A DNA stretch of 64,000 bases, taken from Lachnospiraceae bacterium UBA2864 (GTDB taxonomy: Bacteria; Bacillota; Clostridia; Lachnospirales; Lachnospiraceae). Made by a program: the position numbers and the translations under genes. Every line of letters begins with the position of its first letter. The stretch's first letter is position 1. The stretch spans positions 93,793 through 157,792 of the forward strand of contig DEFA01000036.1 in NCBI GenBank assembly GCA_002350525.1, given 5' to 3'. This document shows, piece after piece, positions 15,487 through 24,595 of this stretch. A model generated the notes under the pieces. It was not told the origin of the DNA and did no database searches. It was given only the letters and a program-made list of their open reading frames with translations.

Positions 15487-17166
15487 ATGGGGTATGAAAA
15501 TGAAAAATATGTATCATTCCTTAACAGACTGATAAGGATAACACATGAGGAGCCATACGATAAAGAAGAGTATGTCAATCTGATTCATGAGATATGTATC
15601 GATTATAATCTGGCAAAGGGCGAAACGGAATTCTATCAGACTCCGATGATGGAGCAGCGTGGAATCGGGGAGAAGTTCTGCGATTTTGATAACGGAAAGG
15701 CAGACTCTGTTTTACTTCGTATAAGACTGGTTTCCGAATCCAAGGCAATACTTATAGCCACGGTTTATACGGAAGAAGCATTGAAAGAACGTAGCGATGA
15801 AGAGATGACAGAGATAGACACTATGCTCAGAGTGATCTTAGGTTTCGTCGCAAGAAGACGTCTTCTCAGAATGACGGAGATTTTCGGCTTCTCGGATCTG
15901 GAAGGCTTTTCAAATTTCAGGGCATTTGTTAGATACGTAGATATCGCAAATGCGGAGAACAGATTAGGCGGTAAGATTGCATTTTTCATAGATCTTCATA
16001 ATTTTACGATGGTCAATCAGGAAATCGGAAGATCTAACGGAGATACGGTTCTCCATAACTATTACGAAATGTTAAAAAAGGCAATAGGAGATACCGGAAT
16101 AGTCGTAAGACTTGGCGGTGATAAGTTTGTTGGCCTTTTTGACAGATCCATAAAGAGAGCCATATATGATCTGTTTACCAAAGCTTCGGTACCATACGGA
16201 GAAATGGGTGAAAGTAAGATCCATATATCGGCTGCAGCGGGAGTATATATGATCCCTAATCCGTTCATGCTTAAAACTAACGGCGATATAATGGATAAGA
16301 TCGTTATAGCGGTTGATATGGCGAAACACCAGGCTAATGGCGGAATCGTGGTCTATGATGATAAGATGAAATATGAAAAAGCTCACGTGAAGAAGGTACA
16401 GAGCAAATTCCGAGATGCGATAGAAAATGAAGAGTTTTTGGTTTATTATCAGCCGAAAGTAAACATAGATACAAGAGAGATAGTCGGAGCCGAGGCACTC
16501 TGCAGATGGATTAGAGATGATGTTGTCGTGCCGCCTATCGAATTTATACCGATTCTTGAAATGAATACGGATATATGTAAGCTTGATTTTTACATGCTCG
16601 AACATGTATGTAAAGATATCAGAAGATGGCTCGATGAGGGACGTGATGTTGTCCGTGTATCGGTCAATTTCTCGAGAAAACATCTTGTTGACGTGGACCT
16701 GCTGGATAAGATAATTGCGGCTGTGGATAAGTATAATGTTCCGCATGAGTATATCGAGATAGAACTTACCGAGACAACGACGGACGTTATGTTCCGTGAT
16801 CTGAAAAGAGTTGTTAACGGACTTCAGGAGCAGGGTATCAGTACGGCGGTTGATGACTTCGGTATCGGCTATTCTTCGCTTAATCTTATCAGAGAGATAT
16901 CCTGGAATGTAATGAAGGTTGATAAGGAGTTTGTTCCTAAGGCAGTTGAAGATGAAAACAGCATATCGAATATTATGTTCAGACATGTTATAGCTCTTGC
17001 TCAGGATATGGGTATGGAAATCGTTATAGAGGGTGTTGAGAGCGTAGATCAGCTTGATATTCTCAGAAAGAGTAAATGCAGCATAGCTCAGGGCTATTTC
17101 TTTGACAGACCTTTACCTCTTAAAGATTTTGAGGACAGGCTTGACAGGAAGGTATATCCCGAATAG
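15487..17166 (+). CDS. GGDEF-EAL protein, likely cyclic di-GMP phosphodiesterase
   Basis: A 559-residue soluble protein. Residues 1-135 are an unrecognised, possibly GAF-like sensor, 140-290 a GGDEF domain, and 300-559 an EAL domain. The cyclase signature is GGDKF (residues 210-214): Lys replaces the conserved Glu, and no RxxD I-site precedes it, so synthesis is unlikely. The EAL domain keeps EAL (336-338), NFSRKHL, ELTETT, the DDFG loop near 456 and VIEGVES, so it should hydrolyse cyclic di-GMP. ATG 15487 is chosen because GGAGGG sits six bases before it. The gene has its own promoter. Confidence 0.9.
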   Translation: MGYENEKYVSFLNRLIRITHEEPYDKEEYVNLIHEICIDYNLAKGETEFYQTPMMEQRGIGEKFCDFDNGKADSVLLRIRLVSESKAILIATVYTEEALKERSDEEMTEIDTMLRVILGFVARRRLLRMTEIFGFSDLEGFSNFRAFVRYVDIANAENRLGGKIAFFIDLHNFTMVNQEIGRSNGDTVLHNYYEMLKKAIGDTGIVVRLGGDKFVGLFDRSIKRAIYDLFTKASVPYGEMGESKIHISAAAGVYMIPNPFMLKTNGDIMDKIVIAVDMAKHQANGGIVVYDDKMKYEKAHVKKVQSKFRDAIENEEFLVYYQPKVNIDTREIVGAEALCRWIRDDVVVPPIEFIPILEMNTDICKLDFYMLEHVCKDIRRWLDEGRDVVRVSVNFSRKHLVDVDLLDKIIAAVDKYNVPHEYIEIELTETTTDVMFRDLKRVVNGLQEQGISTAVDDFGIGYSSLNLIREISWNVMKVDKEFVPKAVEDENSISNIMFRHVIALAQDMGMEIVIEGVESVDQLDILRKSKCSIAQGYFFDRPLPLKDFEDRLDRKVYPE

Positions 17167-17203
17167 ATATATGGGGAATAAATATTGACGGGGAGGAATA
17201 AGA

Positions 17204-17839
17204 ATGACAGCTAAGGAGTTGTTGGATCTTTCTTTGGGCGGATTGGATGATGAAGCCATAGATTTTTTGAAGAGCAAGATAATAGGGGAATATCTTGATT
17301 TCTATTATGCGGATCCGTCATCTGTATCCAGAGAAATATTTATGGAGAAGCTGTGCGATTATCTTGAAAAGGTTGAACTTAAGACAGGTGACAGCCTTAA
17401 TGTTAATCTTCAGAAATACATGTCCGGTATGAAGAACCTTGCGGGAAGAAGAGTTGCAAGAGAAACCCGTGTGAAAAAGGGGGAATCGAAACCTCCGGTT
17501 CCACGTGCAAGACAGTTCTATGAGAAAGCAAAGGATATAAGGTATTTAAAAGACCCGTCCTTTGAACAGAGAATAGAATTCGTAAAGATAATTCTGTGTC
17601 TGTATATGTCAGAGATAAATGAAAAGAATTATATGATCTTTGATTTTGATGATTCTGTAGAGAATATCAATATAGACAGAATACTTCTTTCGATGAAATC
17701 CGAGATAATCGAAGGACGTGTCGGGCGTAAGAAAATGTTTGACCTCTCGTCAAAATACGGAATAGATATGTGTACTGTAATCCTTACTCTGATATTTTAT
17801 AGCTATATAAAGTACGCAAAGGCGGGGGACGATTTATAA
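17204..17839 (+). CDS. conserved-looking protein of unknown function
   Basis: A 211-residue soluble protein, mostly helical by composition, with a basic middle section (residues 85-105) between two acidic halves. No signal peptide, membrane segment or family motif was recognised. It starts 37 bases after the phosphodiesterase gene with GGGGAGG before the ATG and may share its transcript. A link to cyclic di-GMP signalling is suggested only by position. Confidence 0.65.
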   Translation: MTAKELLDLSLGGLDDEAIDFLKSKIIGEYLDFYYADPSSVSREIFMEKLCDYLEKVELKTGDSLNVNLQKYMSGMKNLAGRRVARETRVKKGESKPPVPRARQFYEKAKDIRYLKDPSFEQRIEFVKIILCLYMSEINEKNYMIFDFDDSVENINIDRILLSMKSEIIEGRVGRKKMFDLSSKYGIDMCTVILTLIFYSYIKYAKAGDDL

Positions 17840-17841
17840 CT

Positions 17842-17967
17842 GCCCGTACCGAAAATGCGGGAATTGTGATAGAATGTACATCCGAGATATTGGATGATCC
17901 GAAAAATATATATGTAGCACTTACGGGAGACCAGTGCGCAGTAACCAACATAAGAATTAACTTATAG
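17842..17967 (+). pseudogene. possible C-terminal remnant of an unidentified gene
   Basis: In the gap before the YesM gene one frame stays open and reads like real protein (AGIVIECTSEILDDPKNIYV, then ALTGDQCAVTNIRINL) to a stop at 17965-17967. It has no start codon with a ribosome binding site. It looks like the last 40 residues of a beta-rich protein whose upstream part has been lost, but I cannot name the family. The open frame could also be chance. Confidence 0.3.
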
Positions 17968-17983
17968 GAGAAGAACTGGGATT

Positions 17984-19690
17984 ATGATTCAGAAGGTGAG
18001 AAATAGTATTATCATGCAGCTTATCTGTATCGTATTCGCAGTTCTTGTTGTTTTGGCAGTGACGCTTGCGATGTCTTACTTCTATGTAAAAGAGACGACA
18101 CATAATTATGCCGAAACACTTGCAGAGAGTCTGCTTAAACAGGCTGATAACGAGCTCAGTCTGTATGAAGAAACGCTCAGATATAATGCCGAATCCTTAT
18201 GCCGATTTCTCCTTATAGACCATGTGTCGGGAACCGGTGAAACAGACGAAGACTCTGCCAAAAAGGAAATTCAGGAAGCTCAGCTTTCATCTTATTTTAC
18301 ACAGATAGTATTAAAAAACAGAGAGATAGTATCGACTGTCATATTCGATAACGATATGAATCCCGTAGTTTCGCTGGGTAAGCCGGTAAAGCTTCCGGAA
18401 AAGCAGATGTATCTGAGGACCGAAGAAGACCTTAATGCAGATTGGTACTTTACGGGTAAAAATGATTTTTATTATGCATTTTATTATCCGATCTACAATG
18501 ATAATATTAATTCCGAGCAGATCGGAATGTGTGTGTTCATACTTGAACACTGGAGAATAGACGGATCGCTCCATAATATTCTGAATGACAGTATGTCAGC
18601 TATGTTACTGAGTGATTCGAATAATCTGAATCTTTCGTATCATGCTTTCGGTGCAGTTCCGCCGGAAGCTACTATGGCGGATCTTAAGGCTGATGATGAC
18701 TATGTATACAGAGAAGGTAACTGGCAGAATGGTATACGTATAGCAGTTGCGGTTTCCGTATCGGGTAATACGTCGGGAAGCGTTGTTATCCGTAACCTTA
18801 TAATTCTCGCGGCAGTGCTTTCATCGCTGCTTCTTGCCATAATCATATTCTTCTCGTATTATCAGATGGCAAGACCTATCCAGAAGCTGGACAGATTTAT
18901 AACCAAGTCCATAGCGCATCCGAACAGAAGACTTGAACTAAATCGTACCGATGAGATAGGTACCGTTGCGGCGAGTCTTAACAACATGCTCGATGAAAAC
19001 CGGCGCATGATAGAAGAGATTAAGGAAAGTAAGATAAGACTGTATGAGACCGAGCTTTCTCAGCAGAAGATGGAGATCCTTGCCTACAGAAATCAGATTA
19101 ATCCGCATTTTCTCTATAATACGCTTTCATGTATGAGAGATATGGCGCTTATTAAAGATGAAGACAGCATTGCAGAGATGGCAATGTGTCTGTCGGATAT
19201 TTTCAGATATGCGGTTAAGGGCAGCAATATCGTTACTATAAGAGATGAGGTTTCTTATATCGAGAAATATGCCAGGATCATAGAGTATCGTTTCATGGGT
19301 AAGATCATGATAGATACAAATGTGGATGAAAAGATTCTCGATAAACCTATAATCAGATTTTTTCTTCAGCCGCTGGTTGAGAATTCCGTATTCCACGGTC
19401 TGGAAGGAAAGATGGAAGACGGATCGGTCGATGTCAGAATTGAGAGTGTGGGTGACAGACTCGAGATCACGGTTCAGGATGATGGAACCGGAATGGATGA
19501 AGAAACACTGGCCAAATTACGAGAGGATATAATAAATCCGAGTGAGAACAGAGGTGTCGGACTCAACAACATAGTCCAACGTCTCAGATTGTTCTACGGA
19601 GAAGAATATACCATGAGTGCCGAAAGTGAACTGGGAAAGGGGACAGTTATTAAGATTTCGGTACCGGATCATATAAGGGAGTCAAATTAA
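17984..19690 (+). CDS. YesM-type sensor histidine kinase
   Basis: A 568-residue LytS/YesM-family kinase. There is a membrane segment at residues 10-33, an extracellular sensor to about 265, a second membrane segment at about 268-292, a HAMP-like linker and a His_kinase domain. The phosphoacceptor motif is QINPHFLYNTL and the ATP-binding N-box reads QPLVENSVFHGLEG. These kinases sense carbohydrates or their binding proteins at the membrane. The AraC-type regulator starts two bases after the stop, and a sugar ABC importer follows. Confidence 0.92.
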   Translation: MIQKVRNSIIMQLICIVFAVLVVLAVTLAMSYFYVKETTHNYAETLAESLLKQADNELSLYEETLRYNAESLCRFLLIDHVSGTGETDEDSAKKEIQEAQLSSYFTQIVLKNREIVSTVIFDNDMNPVVSLGKPVKLPEKQMYLRTEEDLNADWYFTGKNDFYYAFYYPIYNDNINSEQIGMCVFILEHWRIDGSLHNILNDSMSAMLLSDSNNLNLSYHAFGAVPPEATMADLKADDDYVYREGNWQNGIRIAVAVSVSGNTSGSVVIRNLIILAAVLSSLLLAIIIFFSYYQMARPIQKLDRFITKSIAHPNRRLELNRTDEIGTVAASLNNMLDENRRMIEEIKESKIRLYETELSQQKMEILAYRNQINPHFLYNTLSCMRDMALIKDEDSIAEMAMCLSDIFRYAVKGSNIVTIRDEVSYIEKYARIIEYRFMGKIMIDTNVDEKILDKPIIRFFLQPLVENSVFHGLEGKMEDGSVDVRIESVGDRLEITVQDDGTGMDEETLAKLREDIINPSENRGVGLNNIVQRLRLFYGEEYTMSAESELGKGTVIKISVPDHIRESN

Positions 19691-19691
19691 T

Positions 19692-20414
19692 ATGCTGAAT
19701 ATTTATATTGCAGATGATGAGGTCTGGATCATACTCGGACTTAAGAAGCTTCTGGATAAACTGAATATCGGCGCTTATGTAATCGGAACTGCCAACAACG
19801 GGCTTACGGCAAAGGAGGAGATAGCTCATTTTAAACCTGATGTTATATTTGCCGATATACGAATGCCGGGACTGTCGGGACTTGAACTCCTTCAGGTGAT
19901 TCCCGAGGTTTCACCTGAATCTAAGGTGGTTATCATATCGGGTTATGCGGAGTTTTCTTATGCACAGGAAGCAGTACAGCATCACGCCTATGATTATCTA
20001 CTGAAACCTATCAAGGAAGAAGAGTTATCCAGAGTCATGACGTCGATCATCAACGAGAGAGAAGGAATAACTGACGAAGACAGGATGCCGGTTGTTTCAG
20101 ATCGTATGATAGATAACGTTCTGTCGGAGATAAGAGAGCATTATATGGAGGATATATCGCTCACTTCTCTTTCGGCGAAGTATAATATCAGTATGGGCCA
20201 TCTGAGTAAGCTCATCAAGGAACAGCTCTCGGTTAATTTCTCTGATTATATAGCTTCACTTAGGATTCAGAGGGCTAAGGAACTTCTTCGGGATGACAGC
20301 CTGTCTATCCAGGAAATATCCGAGATTGTCGGTTATAATGATTACTTTTATTTCACCAAGGTTTTCAAAAAAGTAGAGGGAATATCACCAAGTAAATACC
20401 GCAAATCCATTTAA
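19692..20414 (+). CDS. YesN-type response regulator with AraC DNA-binding domain
   Basis: A 240-residue protein. Receiver domain 1-120 has the acidic pair in IADDE, the phosphoacceptor in FADIRMPG and the conserved Lys in LLKPIKEEE. The C-terminal AraC-type double HTH (145-240) ends in EISEIVGYNDYFYFTKVFKK and SPSKYRK. It forms a two-component pair with the preceding kinase. The downstream importer promoter has a clear -10 but a weak -35, as expected for an activated promoter. Confidence 0.93.
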   Translation: MLNIYIADDEVWIILGLKKLLDKLNIGAYVIGTANNGLTAKEEIAHFKPDVIFADIRMPGLSGLELLQVIPEVSPESKVVIISGYAEFSYAQEAVQHHAYDYLLKPIKEEELSRVMTSIINEREGITDEDRMPVVSDRMIDNVLSEIREHYMEDISLTSLSAKYNISMGHLSKLIKEQLSVNFSDYIASLRIQRAKELLRDDSLSIQEISEIVGYNDYFYFTKVFKKVEGISPSKYRKSI

Positions 20415-20424
20415 CGAACGTTTA

Positions 20425-20467
20425 GACCGCATATGACAGAAAACTGTAAAAATATGCGGTCTTTTTA
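20425..20467 (+). terminator. terminator after the yesMN-like pair
   Basis: GACCGCATAT pairs with ATATGCGGTC around an inner ACAG/CTGT hairpin and is followed by CTTTTTAT. Confidence 0.88.
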
Positions 20468-20535
20468 TGTAAAAATATAAAATTTTACCAATCCGCCGAA
20501 ATATTTACATGTTTTTTTGTAATTAATAGCTATAT

Positions 20536-20541
20536 TATAAT
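20536..20541 (+). promoter_or_regulatory. -10 element of the sugar importer promoter
   Basis: A perfect TATAAT with only poor -35 candidates (TTTACA at 26-base spacing, TTGTAA at 13) points to activator dependence, probably on the AraC-type regulator encoded upstream. Confidence 0.5.
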
Positions 20542-20547
20542 GCCATA

Positions 20548-20790
20548 AAGACATGGGGACTTCGCGAAGGAACTGACGTAAAATAACTAAAAAACTATTT
20601 CAGCAGTTCACAAAAAATCATTCATAATGACGGTGCTACGCACCTTACATTATTTCATGATTTTATGTGCCCCCTGTTTCACAGGGGATATGCAATTTAC
20701 AGAATCATCTTAGAAAACAAGTTTTCACGAAGATTCTGTAAATCACATAACCAGCTGAAAAAAGTACTGGGTTTACATATTAGGAGGTTA
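20548..20790 (+). ncRNA. candidate structured 5' leader of the sugar importer operon
   Basis: This gap of about 240 bases holds no open frame but six successive stem-loops. They are CTTCGCGAAG (20560-20569); GAACTG/CAGTTC (20570-20609); a composite stem with a perfect inner GGTGC-TAC-GCACC (20616-20662); CCCCTGT-TTC-ACAGGGG (20671-20687); a perfect 12-bp ATTTACAGAATC/GATTCTGTAAAT enclosing GAAAAC/GTTTTC (20695-20743); and CCAG/CTGG (20751-20770) just before AGGAGG. None is followed by a T-run, so they are not terminators. It may be a regulatory RNA or a stabilising leader; no known riboswitch class was recognised. Confidence 0.5.
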
Positions 20791-20794
20791 ATCT

Positions 20795-22000
20795 ATGAAA
20801 AAGAAGAGAAGGCTGCTGAGCGTTCTGCTTAGTGCAATGATGATAGGTTCTACACTGACCGGTTGTGGCGGTGGTGGTACAGCAAGTACAAGCACACCTG
20901 CACAGTCAGGAGGAGATACATCAGCTCCCGCAACTAAAGTTGAAGCTCCTGCAGACGGAGAGATAAAGATCGGAGTATCCATCTGGAGTTCAACAGACGT
21001 TCTTGGTTCTCAGTGTAAGATGATCCTGGATGAGGCTGCTGAGGCACTCGGAGTTCAGGTTCAGTATGTAGATCAGGGACATGTTTCGGAGAAGGTTACA
21101 GCATCTGTTGAGCAGCTTTGTGCAGCAGGTTGTCAGGGAATCATAATCTGTAACTCATCTGATACAGAGATGGCTTCGGCTATCAAGACATGTAACGATA
21201 ACGGAGTATATCTTGCACAGTTCTTCAGAATCATTAATTCGGAAACAAGTGCAGACATCTATAAAGCAGCAACCGATTCAGAGTATTTTGTCGGTGCAGT
21301 TCATGAAAACGAGCCTGAAAACGGCGAGAAACTTGTTCAGATCTTACTTGATAAGGGTGACAGAAATATCGGTCTTATCGGATGGGAACAGGGTGATGCA
21401 ACCTGGCTCGGAAGATGGGAAGGATATAAGGCAGGTGTAGAGAAGTGGAATAGTGCACATCCGGATGATCAGGCAGTACTTTCTGAGCCACAGTATGCAG
21501 GAACATCATCGGAAGGTGGTTCTAAGGCAGCTGAAGCACTTATGAGTGCAAATCCTGACCTTGATGCTATCATTCCTGCAGGCGGCGGCGGAGATCCTCT
21601 TCAGGGAGCAATCGCAGCAGTTGAGCGTGCAGGTAAGACAGATCAGATCGACATCGTTTCAACAGATTTCCTTCCTGATCTTGGAGAAAGACTTGCTAAC
21701 GGATCAATGGCAGGTGAGTCAGGCGGACATTACTGTGACCCACTCTTCGCATTCATGGCAGTATATAACGCAATCAAGGGTAATTACACAGGTCTTGCAG
21801 GTAAGTTCGAAGATATCAAGTTCCCTTACCTCTATGTATCATCACCTGAAGATTATGCTGATTACGAGAAGTACTTTGTAGACCAGCTTCCGTATACAGA
21901 TGAAGAGCTTGTTGAAATGTCAAAGCTCGATATGGAAGGACTTAAGAATAAGGCAGCATCTCTTTCAATCGACGATGCGGCATCGAGGTCCGGTAAATAA
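20795..22000 (+). CDS. sugar-binding lipoprotein of an Rbs-type ABC importer
   Basis: A 401-residue lipoprotein with the lipobox LTGC near residue 26, a Gly/Ser/Thr linker, then a type I periplasmic-binding fold (Peripla_BP_4; starts IKIGVSIWSS). The DNA is rich in favoured codons such as GCA, ACA and CGT, as usual for strongly expressed binding proteins. It captures a sugar outside the cell for the permease and ATPase genes that follow. Which sugar cannot be read from sequence. AGGAGG precedes the ATG by seven bases. Confidence 0.9.
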   Translation: MKKKRRLLSVLLSAMMIGSTLTGCGGGGTASTSTPAQSGGDTSAPATKVEAPADGEIKIGVSIWSSTDVLGSQCKMILDEAAEALGVQVQYVDQGHVSEKVTASVEQLCAAGCQGIIICNSSDTEMASAIKTCNDNGVYLAQFFRIINSETSADIYKAATDSEYFVGAVHENEPENGEKLVQILLDKGDRNIGLIGWEQGDATWLGRWEGYKAGVEKWNSAHPDDQAVLSEPQYAGTSSEGGSKAAEALMSANPDLDAIIPAGGGGDPLQGAIAAVERAGKTDQIDIVSTDFLPDLGERLANGSMAGESGGHYCDPLFAFMAVYNAIKGNYTGLAGKFEDIKFPYLYVSSPEDYADYEKYFVDQLPYTDEELVEMSKLDMEGLKNKAASLSIDDAASRSGK

Positions 22001-22046
22001 CACGGCATGCAGTGTTAAAGATAAATTATCAGAAATCCTTCAAAGC

Positions 22047-22078
22047 AGCCGGTATCGCACGGCGGTACCGGCTCATTT
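22047..22078 (+). terminator. stem-loop between binding protein and permease genes
   Basis: AGCCGGTA pairs with TACCGGCT around an inner CGC-ACG-GCG pairing, followed by CATTTTCT. It is probably a partial terminator or mRNA-stabilising hairpin that raises binding-protein output above permease output. Confidence 0.65.
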
Positions 22079-22102
22079 TCTGCAAAAAAGAGGTGAATTC
22101 TT

Positions 22103-23068
22103 ATGAATAAATCAAGTGAAACAGCGGGAAAGAAGCTTTCCGGACAAGTGAAGGGATACCTGCTGCTGATCTTTCTGGTTATTCTTTCCTGGGGTATATT
22201 CAAGATAATTACCCCGAATAATTTCGGCTCCGCAAAAAATATGCTGAGCTATTTCGAAGCGTCTCTCCTTGCTTCAGTAGGTGCCGTTGGCTTCTACTTT
22301 GTAATGGTTATGGGAATGTTTGATTTTTCAATCGGTGCAAACATTATGCTTTCTGCCATAGTCGGATGTGTATTTGCAAATCGCTTCGGACTTGGCTATA
22401 TAGGACTCATAGTCGGAGCAATCTTTACAGGTGCTCTTGTTGGCTTATTAAACGGAATATTCTATGCGAAGCTCAGAATACCTTCAATGATAGTTACAAC
22501 CGGTCTTGCTCTTATATACGAGTCGATCGCTAACTATATAGCAGGTGGCGTTGAGCAGACACTTCCTTCGGATTTAAGAGCATTCGGACAGATGCCCGGT
22601 AATCTTATCCTGGCTGTGATCGCATTTGTCATTGCATATCTTTTACTTAATTATACAAAGGTAGGTACATATACATACGCAATCGGAAGTAACGAATTCG
22701 TAGCTAAAAATATGGGTATCAACGTAAATTTCTATAAGGTGCTCGTATTTGTTATCAGCGGTGCTTTCCTCGGAATCATGGCTGTTCTTACTATAAGCTA
22801 CGGTTCTTCGATGGTGGCCGTTACAGGTATGGCTTCTATGAGCCGTAACTTCGTTCCTACAATGGGCTGTTTCTTCGGCCTCGCATTTAAAAAGTATGGT
22901 ATGCCGCTTCCGGCTATCATAATAGGCGAATTTGTTATAAATATCATATTCTTCGGCTTTATCGCACTTGGTGCTCCGACAGCTATCCAGGATGTTATCA
23001 CCGGATTTGCGCTGCTCATAATAGTTACACTTACAACCAAGGTTGCTAAGGGCGAGATAGTTAAGTAG
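22103..23068 (+). CDS. sugar ABC importer permease (RbsC family), first
   Basis: A 321-residue protein with eight to ten membrane segments of the BPD_transp_2 family. It has the typical early motif GMFDFSIGANIMLSAIVGC and a C-terminal permease loop. It is co-transcribed with the binding protein and 15 bases before the ATPase. With the second permease at 24596 it can form a heterodimeric channel. Confidence 0.9.
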   Translation: MNKSSETAGKKLSGQVKGYLLLIFLVILSWGIFKIITPNNFGSAKNMLSYFEASLLASVGAVGFYFVMVMGMFDFSIGANIMLSAIVGCVFANRFGLGYIGLIVGAIFTGALVGLLNGIFYAKLRIPSMIVTTGLALIYESIANYIAGGVEQTLPSDLRAFGQMPGNLILAVIAFVIAYLLLNYTKVGTYTYAIGSNEFVAKNMGINVNFYKVLVFVISGAFLGIMAVLTISYGSSMVAVTGMASMSRNFVPTMGCFFGLAFKKYGMPLPAIIIGEFVINIIFFGFIALGAPTAIQDVITGFALLIIVTLTTKVAKGEIVK

Positions 23069-23083
23069 GAAGGAGGATTTACC

Positions 23084-24583
23084 ATGAGTGATATTAGATT
23101 ACAGGTACAGAACATCAGTAAATCCTTCGGAATCACAAGAGCACTGAAGGATGTTTCGTTTGAAATAGGTAAAGGTGAGGTTCATGCCCTGATCGGAGAG
23201 AACGGATCGGGTAAATCAACCCTTACAAACTGTCTTACCGGAATTTACCATCATGATACAGGTAAATTCATACTGGACGGTAAACAGGTTAATCCGCAGA
23301 ATCAGGTTGAGGCTAACAACGAAGGAATCTCAATCATAGTACAGGAGCTCGGAACTCTCGATGGACTTACTGTTGCGGAGAATATATTCCTCGGACATGA
23401 GGATATGTTCGTAAAAATGGGTATAAAGAATACGAAGGCCATGAATAAACGTGCAAACGAGCTTCTTAAGAAGTACGGTTTTGAACGTATCAAGGCTTCG
23501 GATATGATCGAGAACTACAATTTCGAGGACAGAAAGCTTGTCGAGATCGTAAAGGCAACTTACTTTAATCCGAAGATTGTTGTTATCGACGAGACTACTA
23601 CAGCACTTTCACAGGAGGGACGTGAGGAACTGTATAAACATATGAACCGTATAAGGAGTGAGGGTAATACTATAATTTTTATCTCCCATGATCTCCCTGA
23701 GGTTCTCAGAATGTCCGATACTATAACAGTCCTTCGAGACGGCGTTTATATCGATACGGTAAAGAGTGCCGATATAGATGAAGAAGGACTTAAGAAGCTC
23801 ATGGTCGGCCGTGAAGTAACCGGTGATTATTATCGTGCCGACTATGGTGAAGAGGTTTCGCGTGAAGTCGTTATGAGCGTTAAGAACGTAACGGTTCCGG
23901 GACTTATATCGAATATCAGTTTTGACCTTCATAGGGGAGAGATACTTGGCTTCGGCGGTCTTTCCGAATCCGGAATGCATGAGGTTGGAAAGGCCTGCTT
24001 CGGAGCCTCCTTCGACAGAGAAGGAAGTGTAACTCTTGCGGACGGTACAGAGATAAAAGATATACCGACGGCCATCAAGCATTCGATAGCCTATACTTCA
24101 AAGGACAGAGATAATGAGTCGGTTGTCATGAATCAGAGTATCAGTGATAACATATGCCTTCCGTCACTTGATAATCTGGCCAATAGGGCACATATGCTAA
24201 ATGATAAGAAGCTTAAAGAGTTCTCAAATACTTATGCTAAACAGATGTCTACCAAGATGCAGAGCGTAGATCAGTTTGTATCAGCTCTTTCGGGAGGTAA
24301 CAAACAGAAGGTCGTTCTTGCCCGTTGGATAGGAAAGGATTCGGATATTCTGGTTCTGGACAGCCCGACAAGAGGTATTGATATCAAGGTTAAGCAGGAT
24401 ATATATCAGCTTATGGACAGGATGAGAAAGGCAGGAAAGTCGATCATCATGATATCCGAAGAACTGATGGAGCTTATCGGAATGTGTGACCGTATAATCG
24501 TTATGAAAGACGGAAAGATTAACGGTGAGCTTACTCGAAGCCGTGATATGGATGAGAACAGTCTCATCGCAAAAATGGTTTAA
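23084..24583 (+). CDS. sugar ABC importer ATPase with two nucleotide-binding domains (RbsA family)
   Basis: A 499-residue duplicated ATPase. The first half has Walker A GENGSGKST and Walker B IVVIDETTTAL. The second half has a divergent Walker A region (GGLSESGMHE), LSGGNKQKV and LVLDSPTRGID. One competent and one degenerate site is usual for this family. The ATG follows AAGGAGGA. Confidence 0.93.
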   Translation: MSDIRLQVQNISKSFGITRALKDVSFEIGKGEVHALIGENGSGKSTLTNCLTGIYHHDTGKFILDGKQVNPQNQVEANNEGISIIVQELGTLDGLTVAENIFLGHEDMFVKMGIKNTKAMNKRANELLKKYGFERIKASDMIENYNFEDRKLVEIVKATYFNPKIVVIDETTTALSQEGREELYKHMNRIRSEGNTIIFISHDLPEVLRMSDTITVLRDGVYIDTVKSADIDEEGLKKLMVGREVTGDYYRADYGEEVSREVVMSVKNVTVPGLISNISFDLHRGEILGFGGLSESGMHEVGKACFGASFDREGSVTLADGTEIKDIPTAIKHSIAYTSKDRDNESVVMNQSISDNICLPSLDNLANRAHMLNDKKLKEFSNTYAKQMSTKMQSVDQFVSALSGGNKQKVVLARWIGKDSDILVLDSPTRGIDIKVKQDIYQLMDRMRKAGKSIIMISEELMELIGMCDRIIVMKDGKINGELTRSRDMDENSLIAKMV

Positions 24584-24595
24584 GGAGGGATGGTC

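Noticed and set aside
20671..20687. CCCCTGT/ACAGGGG hairpin as an intrinsic terminator of the importer leader
   Set aside because: It is followed by ATATGC instead of a T-run, so it is kept as part of the structured leader only.
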